A stretch of 13,620 nt of DNA from Methanobacterium sp. (GTDB lineage: Archaea; Methanobacteriota; Methanobacteria; Methanobacteriales; Methanobacteriaceae): NCBI GenBank assembly GCA_003158115.1, contig PMGM01000084.1, forward strand, positions 41,431 to 55,050, in the 5' to 3' direction. The first letter of the stretch is position 1, and each line of letters opens with the position of its first letter. This document shows, in pieces, positions 1 to 6,492 of this stretch. The notes beneath the pieces are model-generated. The model did no database searches. It had not been told where the DNA came from and saw only the letters and a program-made list of their open reading frames with translations. The position numbers and the translations under genes are program-made.

Positions 1-502
1 TAACACCATAATTATGAGCATCTATAGTGGAATCACCAGCAGCATCTATTAATCCGTAAACATCATATCCCTCTTTAACAGCATGAAGCGCTGTATATGT
101 GAAACACATACTTGTCCACAGACCAGATATTACTAATTTATTCTTATTTGTTTTTTTAACAGCATCATAAGTACTCTGATCTTCAAAGGCATCAAAACTT
201 GGAACTTTCCTTGCAAATATCTCTTGCTCTGGAAAGAGTTCTCTAATTTCTGGAAAGACATCCCCATTGCTTTTAGGATTGATTGATGATAAAACAACCG
301 GTACATCCAAAATATTTGCAGCTTTAGCAGCAAGAACGGCTGCTTTTTTAATAGTTGTTTTATCTCCTGAAGCTATACTTTTTATCATTGTCGGTTGATA
401 ATCAACTAAAACTAAAACACTATTCATATCGGTTAATAAGTCTAATTCACTATCATTTGATTTTAACAAGTTAAATACCCCCAGAACTTTAAAAAAATCC
501 AT
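1..502 (-). CDS. Isochorismatase-family cysteine hydrolase (YcaC-like), 3' end outside window
   Basis: Read on the minus strand, the frame is open from 502 to the window edge (about 167 codons seen). It shows the isochorismatase-like alpha/beta hydrolase pattern: a hydrophobic strand ending in VLVLVDYQ, which carries the catalytic Asp, then DVPVVLSSINP, then the F-A-R-K segment with a candidate catalytic Lys. The nucleophile motif ISGLWTSMC with its Cys follows, then the LHAVKEGYDVYGLIDAAGDST strand-helix. The spacing resembles YcaC-type hydrolases of unknown substrate. The start is uncertain. ATG at 502 has no Shine-Dalgarno and would need a nearly leaderless mRNA. TTG at 469 lies 8 nt after a GGGGG run (478-482) and gives an N-terminus closer to the family. 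ATG at 427 is also in frame. The gene is divergent from tag, and the 148-bp gap between them must hold both promoters. Family call is firm; substrate is unknown. Confidence 0.85.
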   Translation of the reverse strand, partial: MDFFKVLGVFNLLKSNDSELDLLTDMNSVLVLVDYQPTMIKSIASGDKTTIKKAAVLAAKAANILDVPVVLSSINPKSNGDVFPEIRELFPEQEIFARKVPSFDAFEDQSTYDAVKKTNKNKLVISGLWTSMCFTYTALHAVKEGYDVYGLIDAAGDSTIDAHNYGV

Positions 503-650
503 TTACATTTGTTTAATATATGAATTTAAGAATTTATAAAATTTATTAAACTAAATTGATATCTAAATCAAAGTCTTTATTTAACATTTTTTTCATTAAT
601 TACAATTCTTAAGGTAAAATAAATATTATGTTAAAAATAAATAAAAATGC

Positions 651-1220
651 ATGAAAATACGCTGTCCTTGGGTAAATAAAGATCAGTTAATGATTGAATA
701 TCATGACATAGAATGGGGTGTTCCTGTTCATGATGACGCTCTTCTTTTCGAATTTCTGGTGTTAGAAGGTGCGCAGGCAGGTTTAAGCTGGACAACCATA
801 CTTAAGAAACGGGATAATTATAGGATAGCATTTGATAATTTTGAACCTGAAAAAGTAGCAGTATACAACGAAGATAAGATAGGAGAATTACGAGAAAATT
901 CAGGTATAGTACGCAATAAGCTGAAAATTCGCTCGGCTGTTACTAATGCTGCAGCATTATTGGAAATCCAAAAAGAATATGGAAGCTTCGATAGTTATAT
1001 TTGGAAATTCACAGACGGAAAACCTAAACAAAATAGGTGGAAAAAGATGGAAGAAATACCATCATCCACTTCAGAATCTGAAAGCATGAGCCGTGATTTA
1101 AAAAAGAGGGGTTTCAAATTTGTTGGCCCAACAATATGTTACGCTTTCATGCAAGCTGTAGGCATGGTAAACGACCACCTAGTAGATTGTTTCAGATATT
1201 CAGATTTATATAGTGAGTAA
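651..1220 (+). CDS. tag: DNA-3-methyladenine glycosylase I (Tag)
   Basis: Excises 3-methyladenine from alkylated DNA as a monofunctional glycosylase, starting base-excision repair. The 189-aa protein has the full Tag layout. It opens with RCPWV, and the four 'zinc snap' ligands fall at Cys5, His18, His176 and Cys180, each one residue later than the known E. coli positions (4, 17, 175, 179). Base-pocket residues Tyr17, Glu39 (in LEGAQAGLSW) and Trp47 are also present at the expected offset. The C-terminal block GFKFVGPTICYAFMQAVGMVNDH is typical. ATG 651 is the first usable start (an ATG at 628 meets a stop after eight codons). No Shine-Dalgarno is near, so translation may be leaderless. A second, broken glycosylase begins 3 nt after the stop, so tag probably headed a two-gene alkylation-repair operon. 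Length and motifs leave little doubt. Confidence 0.96.
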   Translation: MKIRCPWVNKDQLMIEYHDIEWGVPVHDDALLFEFLVLEGAQAGLSWTTILKKRDNYRIAFDNFEPEKVAVYNEDKIGELRENSGIVRNKLKIRSAVTNAAALLEIQKEYGSFDSYIWKFTDGKPKQNRWKKMEEIPSSTSESESMSRDLKKRGFKFVGPTICYAFMQAVGMVNDHLVDCFRYSDLYSE

Positions 1221-1223
1221 TTC

Positions 1224-1733
1224 ATGAAATTAGAAAGATCTTTCTATACTAGAGACACAATACTAGTTGCAAAGAATTATTAGGCTGTTATTTAGTACAC
1301 TAAACTCCAGATGGCATTACCAAAGGCCAAATTGTGGAGGTAGAAGCATATAATGGCCTAAATGATAAAGGAACGCATTCATATAAATGTCGACACACCC
1401 CTAAAATGGACCCTCTATTTAAAAATGGAGGATTATGTTTTTCAAGTATATGGTAATAATTATTGTTTTAATGTTGTAACGCAAAAAGAGAATATGTCTG
1501 AAGCAGTACTCATAAGAGCTTTAGAGCCTTATGAAGGAATAGATTTGTGTGGTAATGAATTATATATTTTATCAAACAGCTCATCAGACGTTAATAGAGA
1601 AATTGTAGCTACACCAAGAATAAATATTGATTATGCAGAAGAGTATAAAGATAGGTTATGGAGATTTTTTTTAAAAAGTAATGAGTTTATTAGGGGAGAT
1701 TATAGGACCAATCGTGATTTAAAAGGTTTATAA
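1224..1733 (+). pseudogene. Broken AAG/MPG-family 3-methyladenine (alkylpurine) DNA glycosylase
   Basis: Three frames joined together read like an AAG/MPG alkylpurine glycosylase. From ATG 1224 comes MKLERSFYTRDTILVAK, then a frame break near 1273. The next frame gives LLGCYLVH, a TAA at 1301-1303, and TPDGITKGQIVEVEAYNG (with the catalytic Glu of the VExEAY motif), continuing to [21 protein letters not shown] second break near 1425-1431 leads to [29 protein letters not shown] and the C-terminal [14 protein letters not shown]...[11 protein letters not shown] block. In addition EPYEGI runs directly into GIDL-type CGNELYIL. The conserved GPGKL region, about 40 codons, seems deleted in frame near 1531-1545. 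An open frame from 1362 to 1733 covers only the last part; its first ~20 codons are out of frame with the homology, so it is not an independent gene. Four separate lesions argue for genuine decay. It starts 3 nt after tag, suggesting a former tag-aag operon. Confidence 0.88.
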
Positions 1734-1837
1734 TGGATTATTTTTGATATTTATCTTTAAATATTCTTAAATTATTCATAAGAATTCATTCCCATCCTAT
1801 TATGTTGACATTAAGTACTATATTCATTATTTAAAAT

Positions 1838-1872
1838 CAAGATTTATGAATCCACTAACCTTATAAATCTTG
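1838..1872. promoter_or_regulatory. 10-bp perfect inverted repeat overlapping a TATA-like box
   Basis: CAAGATTTAT (1838-1847) and ATAAATCTTG (1863-1872) are perfectly complementary arms around a 15-nt loop. The right arm includes TTATAAAT, a good archaeal TATA-like box about 50 nt before the TTG start at 1916. The expected transcript start would be near 1890-1895. An inverted repeat on top of a TATA box is a usual layout for repression by a dimeric DNA-binding protein. As RNA it would also form a hairpin, but it lies upstream of the predicted transcript start. The regulatory role is inferred. Confidence 0.4.
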
Positions 1873-1915
1873 CAATCTTAAAATATTAAAAAAGATAGTA
1901 TTCAGGGGATAAAAT

Positions 1916-2431
1916 TTGAAAAAACGTAAACATATTTTTTTAGATGATAAATCAAAAATAGACAGGCTAGATAATAAAATAAAAAAATATAAAAAATTCA
2001 AGCCCTACAATCAAAAAACAGTAGATGAAGACTTCCGTTTAAATGAAAAACTTGCACAACTAAGCATAGTTGCAAGTAACTTCATGATGACAGGCCACAG
2101 CCCTACAATGGTTTTAACCAAAAGAGAAGAAGGAGATGAAGTTTTATTACCTGCCGGTGGAGGTCAAAAAGACAGGGCAAGGGAAATAATATCTAAAATA
2201 GATTTCAGGAAACTTTATCGTGGAGGGAAAGGAAGAAAAACAGATCCGCTAATGATCATAACAGCCATATGTATGTACGTAATGAGACAGGATAATCCAC
2301 GAAGAGGAGATATTAAATATTCTAACGATTTTATTAGGAGTGTAGGAGTAACTAAAGAAATATATCAACACATTAGTCAAAAACTTGATTCTTACATCAA
2401 ATCTGGAAATCTGATAAGTAGCTCTATATAG
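1916..2431 (+). CDS. Basic protein of unknown function, possible TFB/cyclin-like C-terminal domain
   Basis: I do not recognise this 171-aa protein with certainty. Translation most likely starts at TTG 1916, 5 nt after GGGGAT (1905-1910); the first in-frame ATG is more than 50 codons later. The N-terminal 40 residues are very lysine-rich ([17 protein letters not shown]) with no membrane segment or signal peptide. A middle part contains [19 protein letters not shown]. The C-terminal ~60 residues (from about 107) read [15 protein letters not shown], then [29 protein letters not shown]. This two-helix pattern with a central G-V-T resembles the second cyclin repeat of archaeal TFB (the P..IAAA..Y and AGVTEVTIRNRYKEL blocks). 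There is no zinc ribbon. A divergent TFB-like or other helix-turn-helix DNA-binding protein is possible but inferred. It stands alone, preceded by an inverted repeat over its TATA box. Confidence 0.75.
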   Translation: MKKRKHIFLDDKSKIDRLDNKIKKYKKFKPYNQKTVDEDFRLNEKLAQLSIVASNFMMTGHSPTMVLTKREEGDEVLLPAGGGQKDRAREIISKIDFRKLYRGGKGRKTDPLMIITAICMYVMRQDNPRRGDIKYSNDFIRSVGVTKEIYQHISQKLDSYIKSGNLISSSI

Positions 2432-2822
2432 TGATAGCAAAAATATTGCACATTACTCTTTTTATTTATTCTAAAATAATTATATTTTAACAAATTTCCA
2501 ATTTATATGATCGTTATCAGATCATATTTTCTAAATTTTATTATCATTTCTCATCCTATATTTCGTTATTTTTAGTTCTTTAATTGGCATATAAAGGGTA
2601 TTTAGTAAGAGATACATACGATAATTGCAAAGATGTTTCTTATAAATTAATATTACTTTGTTATATCCTACAAAATAACTTTTATTCTTATTATTTGGCT
2701 TATTTATTATATCTAACTTTTTTATAATTTTTTAAAAATAGAAGAAATGTTATTTAAATTAGTTGAAACTATATTTCATACTCCCTCCATGAGCAGGAAA
2801 TATTAAATTGGAGTATTTATTT
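2432..2822. other. Intergenic AT-rich stretch without a recognisable gene
   Basis: About 390 bp of very AT-rich DNA between the basic protein and the methyltransferase remnant. I find no ORF with family-like sequence on either strand and no tRNA fold. Its only clear structure is the inverted repeat at 2505-2527. A GGAG at 2810-2813 sits 9 nt before ATG 2823 and is probably the relic ribosome-binding site of the pseudogene that follows. Part of this stretch could be further decayed coding sequence that is no longer readable. Confidence 0.5.
2505..2527. repeat. 8-bp perfect inverted repeat, 7-nt spacer
   Basis: ATATGATC (2505-2512) and GATCATAT (2520-2527) are perfect inverted arms around GTTATCA. 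It lies 74 nt after the stop codon of the basic protein, with no clear T-run directly behind it. It could be a terminator-like hairpin or a dimeric protein-binding site; nothing else in the window carries the same sequence. Confidence 0.4.
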
Positions 2823-3512
2823 ATGGAAAATCAGAAAAATGAATATTAAAAACATTTTTAATTTTTATCTATGTTTTTAAATTTCCAGCTACTCTGCTAG
2901 GTATTTCTAGTAATTGGTACTGGAATTAAGGGCGGATATTCAGTTTATGGTTTTTAATATTGTCTTTTATCATCATATTCTATCTTTACCGTTATACCCC
3001 CAGATTTTTTGAAGAACCGCATTAAAAGATTACTAGTGGAGGGAAGGGATATGATAAATATTTTATTTACATCTTACTACCTAGTTTTATATTCTGGTAT
3101 TTAGTTATGCCGTTAGATCACAGAGATTTGTTTGGACAGTTAACTTTCCGTTAGCTTTAGAATTAATTGGAATTATTTTATTAATAGGCTCAGCTTTTCT
3201 ATTACTAAGATCATTTAAGGACAATAGCTTTGTATCTCAACGAGTCAGAATATAATCCCCTATTGATCAAAACATAGTATCAACAGGATCATATGGATTT
3301 ATAAAGCATCCAATGTATTTGGTAGGAATGATATTATTTTTAGGAGCCCCATTGATTATGGGATCTGTATAGTGTAATAATAGGATTATTCCTTTCATTC
3401 ATATTTATTGTCCATATTTATCGATGAAGAGAAGATGTTGATCGAAGAACTAGACGGATATTTAGATTATAAAATTAAAGTAAAATATAGATTAATTCCC
3501 TATTTCTGGTGA
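2823..3512 (+). pseudogene. Broken isoprenylcysteine O-methyltransferase/PEMT-like membrane protein
   Basis: A decayed multi-pass membrane methyltransferase of the ICMT/PEMT type is readable across four frames. From 2882 one frame gives FPATLLGISSNWYWN, stop (2927), then FSLWFLILSFIIIFYLYRYTP, stop (3023), and GGKGYDKYFIYILL...MPLDHRDLFG. The frame shifts near 3147 to PLALELIGIILLIGSAFLLLRSF and DNSFVSQRVRI, followed by stop 3253. After this comes the family signature QNIVSTGSYGFIKHPMYLVGM, matching the S-T-G-P-Y-x-x-x-R-H-P-M-Y S-adenosylmethionine-binding motif. A break near 3370 gives VIIGLFLSFIFIVHIY, and a last break near 3418 gives DEEKMLIEELDGYLDYK...YRLIPYFW ending at TGA 3510-3512, the usual family C-terminus. 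With at least three stops and three shifts the gene is dead. The proposed start, ATG 2823 behind GGAG, is a guess. The family would methylate a small membrane or isoprenoid substrate; the substrate cannot be told. Confidence 0.85.
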
Positions 3513-3633
3513 AACTCTTCTTATACACAGATATGATATAATCATTCCATATAATAATAAAAATTATTTCTATAAAATATAATTACAAAGAAAGGGATAA
3601 CTTTAAACAGAATATTGAGTTAGGAGATGGATC

Positions 3634-4584
3634 ATGTCACTCGTAATAAATACTACAACACCGGAAGGAATAGTTCTTGCTGCTGACAGCAGACAGACAT
3701 ACAGAAATTTGAAGGGAATGGCACGCATAGGAAGCGATAATGCTATGAAACTTTTCCAAATAAACAGCAGAATCGGTGTTGGGATAACCGGACTTGCATT
3801 TTTGGAAGAAGACGGAGTTCTCAAAAATCTTAGTAAATTCATAGATGAATTTAAAAGAGGGTCTAAAATAGAAAAACTGGACGTTGAGGAAGTTGCTATT
3901 AAACTCCATAGCCTTTTCAATGAAAAATATCACTGGAAGGTTCAATTGGACTTGGCTGCTGAAAATATAAAAAATGACTTACAAGTAAAGGGTTGTGAAC
4001 TATTAAAATTAGAAAAAAAGCAATTCAACATCACATTCAGCTTTAAAAATCCACAAGGAGGATTAGAGGAAGGTATTGCTGGAGTGGATATGATCGAACT
4101 TTTAGTTGCAGGATACAATAAAAATGGCTCTCACCAAGTTTTCGGATGTTATATCCCGGGTGAAATTCAAAAAAGGCGCGACAGCAATGATAAAAATAAT
4201 GAATATGGTAGTTCATGGATAGGTCAGGGTGATGTGGTTTCAAGAATTGTATTAGGATTTGATGGACGTATATCAAATGTGCAGTATACTAAAGAGGCTA
4301 TGGGAATTAAAGGAGAACAACAAATATTTGATGAATTGAAAAATCTTGAATATGCAATCCAATGGGGTACAATGACACTACAAGATGGAATCGATTTTTG
4401 CACCCTAATGATCCAAACAACTTCCGCGATGCAAAGGTTTTCAGATGGTATAAATGCCGATCCCGGAGATATGCCTGGAGTCGGTGGGCCAATTGACGTA
4501 GCAGTAATTACACCAAACAAAGGATTCGTATGGATCAACAAGAAAAAACTTAAATTCGGTTACAACGAAGTTGAGCTTGATTAA
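3634..4584 (+). CDS. Proteasome-fold Ntn hydrolase with candidate N-terminal serine nucleophile
   Basis: A 316-aa protein whose first ~60 residues match the proteasome/HslV/Anbu fold: VINTTTPEGIVLAADSR, then ARIGSDNAMKLFQINSRIGVGITG, the usual K-I-x-x-I and I-x-x-x-x-x-G strands. With Met1 removed, as expected before a small residue, Ser2 becomes residue 1. The Asp of LAAD then falls at position 17, exactly the Thr1-Asp17 spacing of active beta subunits and Anbu. A lysine (K39, mature 38) is a candidate for Lys33 with a 5-residue longer loop. The TTT at residues 7-9 looks like a beta-subunit N-terminus but is five residues out of register. The chain is longer than a beta subunit and ends with VGGPIDVAVITPNKGFVWI, a typical final strand pair. 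GGAG at 3623-3626, 7 nt ahead, supports this ATG. No signal peptide, so it is cytoplasmic. It is not the normal archaeal proteasome subunit; activity and substrate are unknown. Confidence 0.85.
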   Translation: MSLVINTTTPEGIVLAADSRQTYRNLKGMARIGSDNAMKLFQINSRIGVGITGLAFLEEDGVLKNLSKFIDEFKRGSKIEKLDVEEVAIKLHSLFNEKYHWKVQLDLAAENIKNDLQVKGCELLKLEKKQFNITFSFKNPQGGLEEGIAGVDMIELLVAGYNKNGSHQVFGCYIPGEIQKRRDSNDKNNEYGSSWIGQGDVVSRIVLGFDGRISNVQYTKEAMGIKGEQQIFDELKNLEYAIQWGTMTLQDGIDFCTLMIQTTSAMQRFSDGINADPGDMPGVGGPIDVAVITPNKGFVWINKKKLKFGYNEVELD

Positions 4585-4609
4585 TTCTATTAATTAAGTA
4601 GTATAAAAA

Positions 4610-4623
4610 AAATCTTAAGATTT
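4610..4623. repeat. 14-bp perfect palindrome AAATCTTAAGATTT
   Basis: A perfect palindrome 25 nt after the stop of the proteasome-like gene, directly preceded by an A-run. It is too tight to form a hairpin with a full loop, so a DNA-level protein site or chance in AT-rich DNA are the options. Confidence 0.3.
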
Positions 4624-4650
4624 ACATCAATTAATCTGCCATAGTTTAAA

Positions 4651-4672
4651 CATTATTTTAAAGAAAATAATG
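4651..4672. terminator. 9-bp perfect hairpin with AAAG loop, possible terminator between the Ntn hydrolase and ogg
   Basis: CATTATTTT (4651-4659) and AAAATAATG (4664-4672) form a perfect 9-bp stem with a 4-nt loop, in the gap between two genes on the same strand. It lacks a long T-run directly behind it, and the stem is AT-rich and weak. A terminator role is therefore tentative; it could also end the upstream transcript at the RNA-processing level. Confidence 0.3.
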
Positions 4673-4737
4673 ATTCCTAATTAAATATCTTAAATTTTTA
4701 AAAATAAAATTAATTTCAGGTTTATAAAGTTGATATA

Positions 4738-5727
4738 ATGAAAACTAGATTTTTAATAGATTCTAAGGAATATAAAGGCCAGTTTGATCTTGATTTGACC
4801 ATTAAAAGTGGTCAAACATCACAACCTGCATGGCGTTATAATGATGGATATTTCCAAGAGTTAGTAGAAGTAGAAGGTAGTAACTGCCTTATTAAAGCTA
4901 AACAAAAGCACAATGATTTAGATGCTCCTTTAGAAATTGTTGCCGAATCAATGGAAGATGTGGATGAAGAATCAATCCGATCAGCTGTTAGGGAAATTTT
5001 AGGTTTAAATGATGATCTAAATGATTTAAATGCGTTTTTAGAAAAAGAATTTCAACTTAAACCAACAATTGATTTTTGCAAAGGATTAAGGTTATTTAGA
5101 GCCCACAACCCATTCGAATGCATTATATCTTCAATATCATCCGCTAATTGTTCGATAATACGCTGGAATAGATCCATTAATGATATTAAAAAGAAATGGG
5201 GTAAAGATTACCGATTCAAATCAGGAACATTTTACACATTTCCTACTCCAGAAATTCTTAAAAATGTACCAGAACATGACCTTGAAGAAATGCAACAATT
5301 TGAAGATAATCTCCCAAACAAATTTATATTTGATAAAAATCTTAAAAGCTGTGGAGTAGGTTACAGAGCCAAATTTATTATTAAAGCTGCTGAAATGGTT
5401 GAAAATGAATTAATTCTAAGTAAAATGTATAAAAAAAGTTACGAAGATGCTTTCAATTCATTAATTGAACTACCAGGAGTAGGCCCTAAAGTAGCTGACT
5501 GCATATTATTATATGGATTTGGATATAAAAAAGCCTTCCCCGTAGATGTTTGGATAGGACGTATTGTGTCAGAACTTTATTTTAATGGAAAGGAAATTAA
5601 ACCTCCTCAAGCACGTGTATTTGGAATGGAACATTTTGGTGAGTATGCAGGCTACGTACAGCTTTACATGTTTCATTATGCAAGAAAATCTGGCCTTATA
5701 GACTTTATTAAAAAAAATAAGTTGTAA
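4738..5727 (+). CDS. OGG1-type 8-oxoguanine DNA glycosylase/AP lyase
   Basis: Removes 8-oxoguanine opposite C and nicks the abasic site through a Schiff base on an active-site lysine. The 329-aa protein has an OGG_N-like beta domain (about 1-110, with SGQ at 24-26, equivalent to human OGG1 G42) and an HhH-GPD domain. Human OGG1 active-site residues map one by one: N149 to Asn137 and R154 to Arg142 (in SANCSIIRW), Y203/R204 to Tyr209/Arg210 (GYRAK), K249 to Lys251 and C253 to Cys255 (LPGVGPKVADC). Likewise D268 maps to Asp270 (PVDVW), and Q315/F319 map to Gln308/Phe312. Differences are N150 to Cys138 and H270 to Trp272. The catalytic Lys-Asp spacing, 19 residues, is the same as in the human enzyme. 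ATG 4738 follows only a weak ribosome site (GTTGATATA). It lies 153 nt after the proteasome-like gene with two hairpins between, so it probably has its own transcript. The enzyme type is well supported; symbols differ among organisms, so none is given. Confidence 0.93.
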   Translation: MKTRFLIDSKEYKGQFDLDLTIKSGQTSQPAWRYNDGYFQELVEVEGSNCLIKAKQKHNDLDAPLEIVAESMEDVDEESIRSAVREILGLNDDLNDLNAFLEKEFQLKPTIDFCKGLRLFRAHNPFECIISSISSANCSIIRWNRSINDIKKKWGKDYRFKSGTFYTFPTPEILKNVPEHDLEEMQQFEDNLPNKFIFDKNLKSCGVGYRAKFIIKAAEMVENELILSKMYKKSYEDAFNSLIELPGVGPKVADCILLYGFGYKKAFPVDVWIGRIVSELYFNGKEIKPPQARVFGMEHFGEYAGYVQLYMFHYARKSGLIDFIKKNKL

Positions 5728-5837
5728 ATTCTCTATTTGATAGTTTTTAGTCCCATAACATTTATATTTAGTATGATATGGATTAAAAAAAATTAATTAG
5801 TAGTGAGAAGAATATATTATAGAGTTAAGGTGAGTTC

Positions 5838-6472
5838 ATGGCAGGAATATCCGATAATCTGGAGGAATTCAGGAAATTATCCCAGATACAATACAAGAAT
5901 TTAATAGAAAGTCTTGAAGAGAAATATTGTTGGAAATGTCCTATGCGTACCAATAGTTCTGAAGCATTATGTAGAGAAGATGATAGCTGGATTCGTCTTA
6001 CAAACGCCTTTGAAATGGGTGTTAAAGATCATTTAAAGAAAGAGGGATACCAACTGATTGTCTTGAGGTATTGGGTGCTAAATTACTTGAAAAAAAGATG
6101 AGAACAGAATATATCTCTCCTAAGTTCCAGAAACTTGTATTTATAAAAATTAAAGAAAATTTAAGTCCATATGTTAATAAAGGAAACTTTATAATAGTAA
6201 AAGAAAATCCAAAAACATTAAAAAATGGGGATTTGGTATTGTTACCACGTTCTTGTCCCTTATCAATCTTCTGGTTCTCTAAAATCAGTTTTATAGAAAA
6301 ATTACCTCTTAAAGTATTCACAATAGATAAAATATTTCATAAAGTGGGGGTAAAATATATAAAAACTAGAGAAGGTTTAGAAATACCATTAGAATATGTT
6401 TATGGCGTAATTATTAAAATATTAGATAAAAATGATGAAATTTTTTCAGAACTTCACCTTGAAGATCTTTAG
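5838..6472 (+). pseudogene. Frameshifted gene: CxxC N-terminal part plus inactive S24/S26-like C-terminal domain
   Basis: Translation starts at ATG 5838 behind AAGGTGAG (5827-5834). The first part (to about 6050) reads FRKLSQIQYKNLIESLEEKYC, then CWKCPMR and ALCRED, so three cysteines in CxxC...C form that might bind metal, then FEMGVKDHLKKEGY. In that frame it soon drifts into unlikely sequence and stops at 6101. In the next frame the protein continues sensibly from about 6047 as PTDCLEVLGAKLLEKKM, then RTEYISPKF to the TAG at 6470-6472. One missing base near 6048-6051 (GATACC-CAACTG) would join them into a ~212-aa protein. The C-terminal ~120 residues resemble the beta fold of S24/S26 (LexA/signal-peptidase) proteins: SPYVNKGNFIIV, LKNGDLVLLP, IFHK and IPLEYVYGVIIKIL. 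Asn stands where the catalytic Ser would be. It may be a real mutation, a sequencing error, or two separately translated proteins; the function is not known. Confidence 0.7.
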
Positions 6473-6492
6473 AATATATTTTAAAAGATTTT

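Noticed and set aside
133..333. 66-codon minus-strand frame inside the isochorismatase-like gene
   Set aside because: It lies in another frame of a clear coding region and shows no family pattern.
1362..1733. A 123-codon open frame that could be called a separate hypothetical gene
   Set aside because: Only its part from about 1431 matches AAG; the first ~20 codons are an out-of-frame reading of the same pseudogene, and no ribosome site precedes it.
3640..3665. Thr-Thr-Thr at residues 7-9 as the autoprocessed proteasome N-terminus
   Set aside because: It is five to seven residues out of register with the catalytic Asp; Ser2 fits the conserved spacing exactly.
3603..4541. Several minus-strand open frames of 60-105 codons
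   Set aside because: They are antisense readings of the proteasome-like gene, with no family-like sequence or ribosome site.
6071..6472. A TTG-started 133-codon frame as an independent gene
   Set aside because: Its first codons (LGAKLLEKK) continue the preceding protein after a one-base correction. An independent start at ATG 6098 is possible but has no ribosome site.
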